From Caldilineaceae bacterium bin34 (GTDB taxonomy: Bacteria > Chloroflexota > Anaerolineae > Caldilineales > Caldilineaceae), in the NCBI GenBank assembly GCA_002238555.1, contig MPMO01000037.1, positions 1 through 46,880 of the forward strand: a stretch of 46,880 nt of DNA, written 5' to 3'. Below, piece by piece: positions 8,645 through 17,625 of this stretch. The notes under the pieces are model-generated. The model saw only the letters and a list, made by a program, of their open reading frames with translations, searched no databases and was not told the origin of the DNA. Made by a program: the position numbers and the translations under genes. Every line of letters starts with the position of its first letter. Positions within the stretch are counted from its first letter, which is position 1.

Positions 8645-9899
8645 GTGGTGACTCCAATTCCCCCATGCGGTGAAGTTCACCGGGTGAGAAGAGGTGTCTC
8701 TGGACTGCCTCCCTCTGGGAATCAGCTACCCCCCTGACCACCGTGACACCGTCCACGAGTTCCACAATCCGCAGATTTTCCGTGATCCGGTGATCGGTCA
8801 GGTAGTCAATCAGGTCGGGACTGTGGGTGGTCACGATCACTTGGTATCTTTGCGATGCCTCATTCAGGAGGTTGGCCAACAGGGCCATGGCACCGGGGTG
8901 AACGGTCAGTTCGGGCTCTTCAATACCCATCAGGGACAGCCTGCCAGGTTGGAACAGTGCCACCAGAAGCCCCAGTAGCCGAATTGTGCCGTCGGATTCC
9001 TGTGACAGATCAATCCAAGTTCCGTCCCTACCCGATTGGTGCTTGAGGCGTACCACAAGGTACCCCCCGACAGAATCGACATCCAAGTCGATCACACCCG
9101 GAATGAGCAGCGACAGGGAATTCCCGAACCCCGACATCATGAAGGGATCTCGTCTCTTCATGACCCTCAAGACTGATGCCAGATTGCCGGCGTCTTCAGC
9201 AAGGGGATAGGCACCTTCCACCCTTCGAGGCTCGCGGAGGGTGTTGGGGAAGACGTGATAAAAACGAGTTTCCCGCATACGATGGTGAAAGTGCCTCAGA
9301 CAATGTCTGACCTCGTCCCACTCGGGTTGAGGCTTTTGATCACGCATCCACCACGTCCTAGGCGTGTCGAGCAACCAAAGGTCAGATGTGCTGAAGTCAT
9401 GACGGTCCGCGTGTTGGACCAACCGTGGACCGTCACTAGCCGAAGACTGCCATTCGAACTGAATCAGCCTGCCTTCTTCAATCCTGATCTCAAACGGTTT
9501 CCCTAGGCCTCTTGGACGCACGCGGACGTATTCCTGCCCCACATGGAAACCGCCATCGTTATCGACCACGAGCACAAAGCTGTACTTCAGAGAGTATCTG
9601 ACTTTCCCGCTCCCTTCGCGCGCGGACAAACCCAGTTCAACATCCGATGTTTGATCTTCCACGGTCCGGTGTTGAATAGCCTCAGGACCATGTCGTAGGG
9701 AGATGGCTGCTTCCAGATCGAAGCGAAGGGCATCCTTGATGAACCGCAGAATGTCCAGCACATTGCTCTTGCCTGCTGCGTTGGGACCCACCAAGACCGT
9801 TAGCCTGTCCAACTCGACCGATGTGTTGGCGATACTGCGAAAGTTCCGGGCCCACACCTCCGTAATCTGAAATGGCTGGGTATGTTGAGATTCCTGCAT
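8637..9899 (-). CDS. AAA family ATPase (OLD/RecF-like) of a two-gene unit
   Basis: A 420-residue ABC-type ATPase of the OLD/RecF-like class. Walker A is GPNAAGKS at residues 38-45, preceded by the usual FRSIANTSVELDRLTVLVG strand. The C-terminal half has LSLMGIEEPELTVHPG (Walker B with the catalytic Glu pair) and VIVTTHSPDLIDYL (the switch His). Start 9899 is chosen because homologues begin shortly before the FRSI strand. It lacks a fused Toprim domain; instead a separate Toprim-like gene follows with an 8-base overlap. This resembles the split version of an OLD-type defence nuclease. Confidence 0.8.
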   Translation of the reverse strand: MQESQHTQPFQITEVWARNFRSIANTSVELDRLTVLVGPNAAGKSNVLDILRFIKDALRFDLEAAISLRHGPEAIQHRTVEDQTSDVELGLSAREGSGKVRYSLKYSFVLVVDNDGGFHVGQEYVRVRPRGLGKPFEIRIEEGRLIQFEWQSSASDGPRLVQHADRHDFSTSDLWLLDTPRTWWMRDQKPQPEWDEVRHCLRHFHHRMRETRFYHVFPNTLREPRRVEGAYPLAEDAGNLASVLRVMKRRDPFMMSGFGNSLSLLIPGVIDLDVDSVGGYLVVRLKHQSGRDGTWIDLSQESDGTIRLLGLLVALFQPGRLSLMGIEEPELTVHPGAMALLANLLNEASQRYQVIVTTHSPDLIDYLTDHRITENLRIVELVDGVTVVRGVADSQREAVQRHLFSPGELHRMGELESPHE

Positions 9900-10065
9900 C
9901 GGTTGTTTTCTGCCGTTGTGCTTAGTCGCAATGCCAGGTCGTTCCAGAATGGACTCGTTGAATCCGCGACTGGAACCTGCTGTTTCCACCTGTTCGTCTT
10001 TGGCAAACCCAGGCAGGAACGGCTACAAGGCTATTCTATGCTCTCTTGACCGTCTGTGTAACTGT

Positions 10066-10594
10066 TCAGCAACTATGTTGAGAGTCAAGCCTCGCCAGCC
10101 CTGGACGCGCGGTTTGGCTGCTAGGGACCTGGTCCCGGATCACCGCAGGATGAGGAGCAGCTTGTGCATGGCTGCGACGCGCGCCACCTTCTTGGGTTTG
10201 CCCCGCCGACACAATCGAGTATGGAAAGCACGGATGGCGGGGTTGTAACAAGCGGCGGTCAGCGGTGGCCATGTAGAGCATGGTGCACACGGAGGCGCGA
10301 CCGCCCCAGACGTGACGCGACCCGCGGTACCGGCCGCAGTCGTGGTTCAGGGGGACCACGCCGGCCAACGCGGCCAGTTCGCGTCCGTTGAGATAGCCCG
10401 GCTCCGGAAACTCGGCGATGAGCACGGCGGCCACGACCAGACCCACCCAGGCGGCGTGGTCCTGCAGCCGGTCGTGGAATTCCCGGTGCAACGCTTTCAG
10501 TTCCGTCTACAGCCAGTCCAAGTGATCCCGGATGCACACCCAACGATCGCCACCACTTGTGTTGCTGCCGATGGGGTCCACAACCCAAGTCCAA
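10066..10594 (-). pseudogene. Second IS110-family transposase relic
   Basis: On the minus strand the decayed protein reads CIRDHLDWL-stop-TELKALHREFHDRLQDHAAW, then LVVAAVLIAEFPEPGYLNGR, ALAGVVPLNHDCGRYRG and GGRASVCTMLYMA. It then falls out of frame before the RRGKPKK-type tail. These are IS110 C-terminal motifs. It is related to, but clearly diverged from, the copy at 227-727. The bases after its end (about 10065-10095) match those after the first copy, including the block TTGACT and the following CAACA and AGTTGCTGA pieces. A stop and at least one frameshift mark it as dead. Confidence 0.75.
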
Positions 10595-10645
10595 CCATCA
10601 ATAGTGGACCACTGCCTGATTGCACCTGATAGTAACAAAGAGGGT
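10528..10645 (+). repeat. Diverged dispersed repeat A, copy 2
   Basis: Second copy of the sequence at 7686-7795, in the same orientation and overlapping the outer part of the IS110 relic. Similarity fades after the TCCGCGTCCGGACTCCG block. The remaining bases to 10880 show nothing else I can support. Confidence 0.5.
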
Positions 10646-10880
10646 TCCGCGTCCGGACTCCGACCCCTGCCGAGCGTTGTCATGACTTCAAGGCCTGAAG
10701 TTGAAACTCCGGAACGCGCTCAAACGAGACAGGTACCAGATATCCACCTAGCCTCTTCGCACCGCAACCCTGAGATGCTGAACGGGCATCACGCACACCG
10801 AGACTTGGTATACATCCTGGGGCCAAGACCCGGACGGACGCTTGACCCCATCGCCGCCAGGCAACCAGGCAGACAAGCGG

Positions 10881-13631
10881 TTACACCCGGACTGGACTGG
10901 ACGGATTCCCTTCCACTCTCCACGTATTGATGGTATCCAGCACGTCAGAAGCAACTTCCAGTACTTCCGGGGGAACACTTACCTGTTCACGATTCAGCAA
11001 TCGCAACGCGACTATCACGGGCAACAAGCTCGCTCGTGCTTTAGGACTTGCTTCCAACACCGACGGAATCCGATCCAAAAACTTGCCCGATGCACCGGCC
11101 CCTATCAGCGCCTTTGTCATCCTCTGCACACAATATTCAACATCCGGTTCGAAATCCTCCACCATCAAACTAAGCATATCGATTGCCTCCATGCTTCCCC
11201 TAAAGGTATAACACTGAAACAACACACACTCGGCCCACCACCACAGAAATTTGCCTCTGTCGCCTTCAATCTCAGCGATACCAGGCAACCACTCGTGCAC
11301 AAGAGCCTCAGCTGCCTCAAAATCACCAAGCTGCACTAGGCACTCAGCCCGAGGGACGGACCTCGTGGCAACCCACTCCAAGCCAAAATCCGCCGTAGTT
11401 GAAACCCAACGTTCCATCCCAAGGCGAAGACAAAGTTCCGCAGAACCAAAGTCTTTCTCATTCACATGCCTGCCAACCTTCCACGCGACGGCTCTCGCGG
11501 CCACCTTGCACAGGTCTTCGGATTGGCTACCCCCAAAACGTGCCAGGGCCAAATCGGCTACTTCCTCTACCACTGTCACCAATGCCTTGTCTTCATAGTC
11601 GGAAGCATGATGAAGTATCCACAACATCGCTTGGACAACCGTCAGTTGCAAGTGTCGATCTTGACTGTTGCCAAATCTGCTATCCAGGTCGCGGACCGCT
11701 CGTCCAGCGCACGCTTGTCTGCCTAGCTGCCATTCGGCTTGAACCAGAAACAACAGTGCTCGTGCTTGAAAGAAACCTAGTTCCTCATCTTCGGATTGAC
11801 CGTAGTTCTCCAAGTACGCCCGACCCTCACTGACAGCCCCTTCATAGTCCACAGTATCCACCAATACCCACTGCTTCACAAGAATGGCTCCGGAATACAG
11901 GTACGTTCGGTCCGGCTCAGGAAGCCCAGTGCAAGCCTCTACCACTTCGTTGCAGCAATTCAGTGCCGACTCATAGTCTTTGATGTCAACATGTGCACGT
12001 GCCTTCATCACCTTGATTGTAGCCACCCAAGACCTGTATCCTTTGTCATGCGGAATAAGTTCTGGGCCCCGCAAATCCAAACAGGTTTGACACAGTGCAA
12101 TAATCGCCAGCGGTGGAATTTTACTTTGGTTCTTTGCCACAAATGAATGTAGCCGAATGCTCTCAATCGGCCTCAATTCAGTGTGTGGTATTTGTCTCAA
12201 CCGATGAGATAAGCCAACAAGCCGACTTTCGTCTGCAAACCCCTCGTCACCGCATTGATCCACTGCGCGTTCCATGTCCTGCAAGACATCAGCCCAAAGC
12301 GAGTGCAGCGTCTGCATCTTGATCTCTACATCCCACTGTTCCACCCAGCGGTACGCTGCATCCTGGTCGACAATGGCTTGAAGCAGCTGTTCCCGAATGA
12401 CCCGTCCCACGTCGGAACCGTCGTCCAGATCGGCGAAGACCTTTGTTGCGGCCGACGGGTCGTAGAATGCCACCATGAACGCAATGAACCTTCGGATGAC
12501 CGCAGGCTGGTTTCGTTCCCTCCGCAGGCTGTAGTAGAAGCAGAACATCCTCTCGGTCACGGAGTACCTGCGCGACCGACGTGTCGCCGAGGCGCTGACC
12601 GCACCTCTGTCCGTGAGTCTTCGCAGCATCACGGACGTGGTACGTATGTCCATGCGGGCACGGTCGGCTATCACGGACGCGGGCGCAGGTTCCCACAGAT
12701 CGGCCAGGGCCAGAAACACACGTCGTTCACCGGCCGGCAACGACTCCAAACACTGGCGGAAGTACTCGGTGTGCTCGTCAATGAGACCGACCATGTCTGC
12801 CAACAACTGTTTCAATGTGAGCTGGTGACCGACACCGGCCAGGAGCACCAACAGGCGCGGGCTGCCACCGGTCAATATCTCGAAGGGCCTGATTTCCCGT
12901 GCCGCCAGGTTCTGGCGGGTGGCCATGTTCCAGAGCGCGGCGCACTCCTTGGTCGTCAACGGCCCCAGTTCGATCAGGCGGAACAGATCGAAGAACGCGC
13001 GATCCGCGTCTTCCAGGCTTTTGAACCTGGTGGTGGCGGTGCCAATCAGCATGATCATCGACTCCGTCTGCAGGACCCTTCTCAAACCCCACTCGTCGTC
13101 GCGGGGCCAGGTTTCCGAGAGCGCCTGGAGGTTTTCCACCATCAATACCATGCGCCTGTCAATGGATGCCAAGCCGCGTTCGATCGCTGCCAGCACGTCA
13201 AGTCGCACATGTGTATCCCTCCACCGTGCACACAACGATGCATGAGCCGCTTCAAGCTCCGCTCCTGCGTCCAGGCCCTGCCTGCTGCATTCGCGGCCGA
13301 GTTGGAAGAGCACCTCCAGCCAAAAACCGGTGAGGTCGGCAACTTCGTAGCTCTCTTCCACGAACCGGACAGGGATCAGATTGGACGCCAAGTCGCTGTC
13401 CAACCTCAGCGTTGCCTCCATGCGGGCAAGCAGCATGGTTTTGCCCATCCCGCGCGGTGCGACGATCAAGGCATGCTGGCACGATTCGGATACGAGATTG
13501 CGCTTGACTACCGCCAACGCGGCATCCAATGCCTTGTGACGGACTACAAACTGTTCCACGACCTCCTGATCGGACTGGAACACGCCTGGATTGAACTTGC
13601 GGATGGTCGGGGCCGACGTTGGTTGGGACAT
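10881..13631 (-). CDS. Large STAND-like P-loop NTPase with winged-helix and TPR-like C-terminus
   Basis: A 916-residue protein. Walker A is APRGMGKT at residues 59-66 and a hydrophobic strand ending MVLMVEN at 161-167 fits Walker B. Residues near 270-330 carry the GGSPRLLVLL sensor-like motif of archaeal-type/STAND ATPases. A winged-helix segment follows (ASVIADRARMDIRTTSVMLRRLTDRGAVS) with a RYSVTERMFCFYYSLRRE motif. The C-terminal 500 residues are helical and repeat-like, compatible with TPRs. Start 13631 is supported by GAGGAG upstream. It begins 20 bases after the preceding NTPase gene, so the two are probably co-transcribed. This architecture is typical of signal-sensing NTPases, many of them anti-phage; the function is inferred. 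Confidence 0.7.
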   Translation of the reverse strand: MSQPTSAPTIRKFNPGVFQSDQEVVEQFVVRHKALDAALAVVKRNLVSESCQHALIVAPRGMGKTMLLARMEATLRLDSDLASNLIPVRFVEESYEVADLTGFWLEVLFQLGRECSRQGLDAGAELEAAHASLCARWRDTHVRLDVLAAIERGLASIDRRMVLMVENLQALSETWPRDDEWGLRRVLQTESMIMLIGTATTRFKSLEDADRAFFDLFRLIELGPLTTKECAALWNMATRQNLAAREIRPFEILTGGSPRLLVLLAGVGHQLTLKQLLADMVGLIDEHTEYFRQCLESLPAGERRVFLALADLWEPAPASVIADRARMDIRTTSVMLRRLTDRGAVSASATRRSRRYSVTERMFCFYYSLRRERNQPAVIRRFIAFMVAFYDPSAATKVFADLDDGSDVGRVIREQLLQAIVDQDAAYRWVEQWDVEIKMQTLHSLWADVLQDMERAVDQCGDEGFADESRLVGLSHRLRQIPHTELRPIESIRLHSFVAKNQSKIPPLAIIALCQTCLDLRGPELIPHDKGYRSWVATIKVMKARAHVDIKDYESALNCCNEVVEACTGLPEPDRTYLYSGAILVKQWVLVDTVDYEGAVSEGRAYLENYGQSEDEELGFFQARALLFLVQAEWQLGRQACAGRAVRDLDSRFGNSQDRHLQLTVVQAMLWILHHASDYEDKALVTVVEEVADLALARFGGSQSEDLCKVAARAVAWKVGRHVNEKDFGSAELCLRLGMERWVSTTADFGLEWVATRSVPRAECLVQLGDFEAAEALVHEWLPGIAEIEGDRGKFLWWWAECVLFQCYTFRGSMEAIDMLSLMVEDFEPDVEYCVQRMTKALIGAGASGKFLDRIPSVLEASPKARASLLPVIVALRLLNREQVSVPPEVLEVASDVLDTINTWRVEGNPSSPVRV

Positions 13632-13650
13632 TCCGTACTCCTCGGCCACT

Positions 13651-14868
13651 TCAGCCTGTATGCAGTGATCGGGTCGCGCTGTACCTGATGCGCCAATAGT
13701 CCCCGAGCCAGCGGGACGGAAAGAAGAACAACCGCCGGTCCACGTTGTGTTCCAGATACCCGTCATGTTCCAGGATGTTCAGGATCGTATCGACCCGTTC
13801 GTTTGCATCGGATACCAGCTTGGAGAACCTTGCGACCACCTGCTGTCTTGACGCACCGGCGAACTCGTCCCGCCTCGCCGTTTCAGCCAGGATCGTCATG
13901 GCGATCGCGTAATCGACATCTTCGTCCAGGACTTGATGGAGCCGCGTTTCGTAGTGCAACAGTCCGGACTGCCCCTCAGGGCCCAACAGCTGCTGTCGAT
14001 ATACGGTCTCCACATCGGCCACTGTCACCATATGCCTGTCTTGCACCCTCGCGTGGTCGGCGATGCGGGCAAAGAAGAGCTGCACATGGTAGGGAATGCC
14101 GATCCCCAGTCTGTCGTAGGCAGCTTGCGCGACGCCGGGTTCCACATGGATTGATTCGCTCCGGGCCAAAGAGTTGAAGCATTCGATGCTGGTGGCCCTG
14201 TCCCACGGGCCCAGCCGATAGGGGTACAGGTAGTTCACCCGATCCGGCATGCCAAGCCTTGACACCACCGGCATCAAACCTATGCTGCCGGTGACCATCA
14301 GCGAGAGCGAGTCCCTGGGAACCTGCTGTACCGTACTCCGGAGCCAACTGAGGAACCCGTCCACCTGCTCGATTCCATCCTGATGCCGCAGGAGGCGTTG
14401 CAGGAACACGGGCACTTCGTCGATTACCAGCAGCACAGGTTGGTCGTGTTGGGCACCAAACCCGATCAATTCCTGTCCGATGGTTTTCCAATTTCCGCTG
14501 TGCACCTGCGCTCTGAACCGCACCGAGAAGTCGTACAGTTCCACCTCTTCGATGTACGTGGTCCAGGCATGTCCTAAGAGCTTCTTCCAGCGTGCTCCCA
14601 GTGGGACCACTTTGCGCATCCCGGAGGCGAACAACGCGATCACGTCTTCCACCGTCGCGGCCTCCTCCACGTCGATGAAGATAAATTGCCAATTCTCGCC
14701 ACACAAACGACGCCCGAGTTCGCGGGCGATGCTTGTCTTCCCCATTCGCCGCTGCCCGGTCAGCAGAACGTGATTGAAGCTTCAGACCAGTGGACCAAGC
14801 ACCTCGAGCTCTCTCTCCCTGCCAACGAAGTCATCTCCGGTAACCCACGCACCTGTCGAACTGCGCAT
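13651..14868 (-). pseudogene. P-loop NTPase (archaeal ATPase-like) with in-frame TGA before Walker A
   Basis: Read from the ATG at 14868, the protein starts MRSSTGAWVTGDDFVGRERE and then LEVLGPLV, the canonical 'FVGRE' opening of this ATPase class. At codon 29 there is a TGA (14782-14784), after which the same frame continues SFNHVLLTGQRRMGKTSIA, the Walker A loop. Beyond it come VLLVIDEVPVFL (Walker B), LMVTGSIGL and a C-terminal winged helix ending in FFFPSRWLGDYWRIRY. Starting instead at the next ATG (14745) would remove the first part of the P-loop, so that product could not bind ATP normally. Either the gene is inactivated by one substitution, or the stop is a sequencing error or read through. 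A promoter and operator lie directly upstream. Confidence 0.7.
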
Positions 14869-14900
14869 ACCGTCTCCTTCCCAATGTGGCTCATCGTCAC

Positions 14901-14955
14901 ACTGTACATGACAACCAGCATGTTGTCAACTGTTTTGTTGACAACATGCTGGTTG
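14901..14955 (-). promoter_or_regulatory. Sigma70-type promoter inside a perfect 19-bp inverted repeat
   Basis: On the minus strand TTGACA (14924-14929) and TACAGT (14901-14906) are separated by exactly 17 bases, 33 bases upstream of the NTPase ATG. The -35 box lies within a perfect inverted repeat: arms 14912-14930 and 14937-14955 with a 6-base spacer. Each arm contains GTTGTCAAC or GTTGACAAC, and shorter half-sites (GACAAC/GTTGTC) recur inside. This looks like a tandem operator for a repressor controlling the NTPase pair. Confidence 0.65.
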
Positions 14956-15530
14956 AACAAATCGGTTCGGTTTCATCGTGGGCCTATGCAGTGCGGATCG
15001 CAGTGATAATCCAACACTTGGCGTAGGCGTGCTCTTCCTATCCCTTCGAAGACTGAGGGTAACCGGCACCATGGGACCATGTCACCATCCATGACCCAGA
15101 TGGAATAGACTCATCTCCGCGAACGACGACCATACCGACCCCCGTATACGCGAGCCTGGGACCGCCGTCCCCGATGTCCTTGGGACATCCACGCGGCTGA
15201 GCCCCCTCGGGATCTTTCGACCCCAGCCAGCAGGCTCGCCCTGCCGCCGTACGCGAACCCCAAAGAGCCGAGTGGGCCTGTATTAGAACCGGCCACCCCT
15301 TTGCGGATGGGGGCATACCGGATCCGTGGGCTGGCTGCGACATCGGCTTCCCATTGACGAAGCCGACACCAATTCCATGCCCTCTTGACCTGTTTCTCTG
15401 CCAGTGGTTGAGATGATCGAGTTCAAATGGGAACCGCGGGGCCTGCAGCCTGGATGGGTGTAGCTGTTCCACACTCACATGCGTCTGTGTCAAGGCCGAT
15501 CCCACCACCATTCCCTTTCTTGCGACGGGC
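14956..15530. other. Intergenic stretch with dispersed repeat B
   Basis: No gene is supported between the operator and the hsdS stop. The central part holds repeat B copy 1; the rest shows nothing recognisable. Confidence 0.5.
15262..15385 (+). repeat. Diverged dispersed repeat B, copy 1
   Basis: Matches 20697-20822 in the same orientation through conserved blocks CAAAGAGCCG, CTGTATTAGAA, CGGCC, CCCTTTG, GGATGG, then GGCTTCCCA and AACGAAGCCGACACCA-like sequence with a few differences. It is non-coding as far as I can tell. Nature unknown; it could be a degraded small mobile element. Confidence 0.5.
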
Positions 15531-17057
15531 TCAAGTCTGATGCCTGCCGCCTCGTATCACGGTGTCCGTTCGCAGTTCTCCGGATACCAGCTTGGGCAAC
15601 AGCGCATCCCGCAGTGCGGCAACGGCGCGGGTCTGGTGCAGATTGTTGAGAATGCGTTGCATGATCGGCGACACCGCAGCCTCAAACACCTGTGCGACCC
15701 CCGCCGGTGGCAAAACCAGGTCGACCAGGGCCAAGGCCCGGCGAATATTGGTGTGGAAGATCGTTCCGTGCGTCCGGCTCGGCAACTCGTTTGCCGCCCT
15801 CCTGACGAGCCAGTAGATGAAGTAGTCCCCATACCCGCCGGTGCCCCGTAGGCCGTGGCACGATTGACTCACGGCCATGGGGCGACCCAAACATGCGATC
15901 CGTCCCACAGCACCGTGCGCGGGAATCACTGTCGTTCGTGATGGCAACACGGTTGCCGCGCGGTTGTCCACCTTCTGTTGCTTGATGGTTCTCTCCGCGC
16001 CGACTGCAAACACATCGGACAGCGCCGGCGCGTCCCCTGCGGTGTACCAGGGAATAGGACCACTTTGGCAGTGCCCCTCCGATGTGGGCGGCAGCCCGCC
16101 GTGGACCGGTTTTGCCGCGTCGTCCACGGTACCGATGTCCCATCCTTCGGGGATCATTCCCTGCTCCGAATCTGCCAGCCGGCACGGAAACCGGGCGGCG
16201 ACCTCCATCGGCAACCCGGTGTCGCGACCTTCCATCCTCGCCCTCGCGGGCTCGAAGTCGATGAACCAGGACCGGAACAGGGCCCGTGCCATCGCCTCAA
16301 GGGTTGCGTTTGTCCGACGGTTCAGCTCGATCTTGTCGTCAAGGGTGCCAAGAACGTTCGCGATGGCATGCTGTTCTGTAAGCGGGGGTACGGACACGGG
16401 AAGTCGGTGGAAGTCCTTGACGACAGTCGATGTCGGGACCAAGCCCCTGTCCGGCTTTCCAATGCCCTGTGCCAAGAGCGTGTAATACGCCCATCGCGTA
16501 TCCAGCTCCACTTGCGGTTTGATGTGGACCGCGGAACCAATCAGGCCACGCGGGTCGGAAGCGTCGCGGATGCGTCGGCTTCCCCCTGTCCGCCCGACGA
16601 TGGCAGGCGTACCCTCGGACGATGCGGCATCGTGCCGGCCGACTGGCCCGTGATCCGGTTCGCCTCCCTGGAGCTCGCGCCCGTACGCGAGCGTCGCCAG
16701 GTTGCCCCAGCGCGTGTCCTGCCAATCCTTGGGCCCCCCGGATTGCGCAACCCCCGCCATGGGTACATGTTCGGCCTCGATGTGGTTGCGAAACGCATCC
16801 GAAACGTCGTCCCAGACGGACAGGTCCACACGAAACGGCAGATTGCTTTCCTCGAACGCATCTCGCAGGCCATTGACCTGTTGCTGTTGCTCCGGTGTCG
16901 CAAACACAACCAGGTCGAGATCCGACCGTGGTGTACCGGACGACTTCGTGCGGGAACCAAAGGCCCAGGCAACCGTGCCCGGAAGGTACCGCGTGAGCAA
17001 CTCCACAATCATCTTGTGTTCCTCGACAGCGATGTCGATGACCGGTGCTACTCCCAT
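15531..17057 (-). CDS. MntA-type nucleotidyltransferase fused to type I restriction specificity subunit (HsdS)
   Basis: A 508-residue fusion. Residues 1-110 are a minimal nucleotidyltransferase: AWAFGSRTKSSG (G34-S35) and PRSDLDLVVF (D46, D48) form the G-S...D-x-D active site. From about residue 120 the protein becomes HsdS: DWQDTRWGNLATLAYG, an AIVGRTGG segment, LDTRWAYYTLL, then VSVPPLTEQHAIANVLGTLDD and the coiled spacer KIELNRRTNATLEAMARALF. A second recognition domain (IPEGWDIGTVDDA ... GTIFHTNIRRALAL) and a C-terminal conserved repeat (ALRDALLPKLVSGEL) follow. The first recognition domain is shorter than usual and diverged. Start 17057 overlaps the upstream HEPN gene by 10 bases. HsdS confers DNA sequence specificity; the MNT part should modify the HEPN partner. 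Confidence 0.8.
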   Translation of the reverse strand: MGVAPVIDIAVEEHKMIVELLTRYLPGTVAWAFGSRTKSSGTPRSDLDLVVFATPEQQQQVNGLRDAFEESNLPFRVDLSVWDDVSDAFRNHIEAEHVPMAGVAQSGGPKDWQDTRWGNLATLAYGRELQGGEPDHGPVGRHDAASSEGTPAIVGRTGGSRRIRDASDPRGLIGSAVHIKPQVELDTRWAYYTLLAQGIGKPDRGLVPTSTVVKDFHRLPVSVPPLTEQHAIANVLGTLDDKIELNRRTNATLEAMARALFRSWFIDFEPARARMEGRDTGLPMEVAARFPCRLADSEQGMIPEGWDIGTVDDAAKPVHGGLPPTSEGHCQSGPIPWYTAGDAPALSDVFAVGAERTIKQQKVDNRAATVLPSRTTVIPAHGAVGRIACLGRPMAVSQSCHGLRGTGGYGDYFIYWLVRRAANELPSRTHGTIFHTNIRRALALVDLVLPPAGVAQVFEAAVSPIMQRILNNLHQTRAVAALRDALLPKLVSGELRTDTVIRGGRHQT

Positions 17058-17464
17058 GGTTGGCCACTCATGGTTTGGTACAAACCAACGGCGTCGTCGA
17101 TGAAGTCCGGTACATGCTCGAGGCAAGCCAGGGCCTTTTCACCGTCGTAGTCGTGTGCCGTGCTGTTCCGAGCTTCAAGATATCCAAACCACTGCTCCAG
17201 CGGAGTGACCAGCAAGAAATTTTCATGCGCCTGCCGGATGACGGGCTTGGGGCTGTTGTACACGTCGGCAACGCCCAACTCTTCAGCCAAATACCGTTTC
17301 AGCACCTTCCATAGGCTGTCACAGCACGTCTCGAAACGCTGAATGACGGATTCCGCGATGGCCTCGCGGTCCAGCTCGGAGAGTACCGGGTTGTCTTGGC
17401 GGTAGTTCTCGTGCTGCTCCTCAAGACGCTTCAGCGACAGTCGAAACTTCCCGTAGTCAATCAT
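17048..17464 (-). CDS. HepT-like HEPN protein (HI0074-type nucleotidyltransferase substrate-binding)
   Basis: A 138-residue helical protein of the HI0074/HEPN family: YGKFRLSLKRLEEQ, ESVIQRFETCCDSLWKVLK, then the motif RNSTAHDY at residues 99-106. This is exactly R-x4-H-x-Y, the RNase motif of HepT toxins, in which the Tyr is the residue AMPylated by the MntA antitoxin (established for the MntA/HepT pair of Shewanella). All three key residues are intact. Start 17464 is the ATG before IDYGKF. The gene sits between hsdM and the MNT-hsdS fusion and overlaps the latter, so toxin and antitoxin are co-translated. Confidence 0.82.
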   Translation of the reverse strand: MIDYGKFRLSLKRLEEQHENYRQDNPVLSELDREAIAESVIQRFETCCDSLWKVLKRYLAEELGVADVYNSPKPVIRQAHENFLLVTPLEQWFGYLEARNSTAHDYDGEKALACLEHVPDFIDDAVGLYQTMSGQPWE

Positions 17465-17625
17465 GCGTCGACTTGCCCTGTGCTCCCGACGGCACAACAG
17501 CCAATGTGTCTGCGACGGATTGCGCTACGCGGCTTCCATCCGGGCGCTGTGGATAAAGGCAGCTCGCAAACTCGAAATGCTGAAAGGCGCATTGTGTGGT
17601 TACCGAGTCAAGACCCCTTGTGCAT

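Noticed and set aside
15038..15511. A 157-codon minus-strand frame downstream of the NTPase operator
   Set aside because: It spans dispersed repeat B, and the related second copy at 20697-20822 does not preserve the reading frame well; no domain visible.
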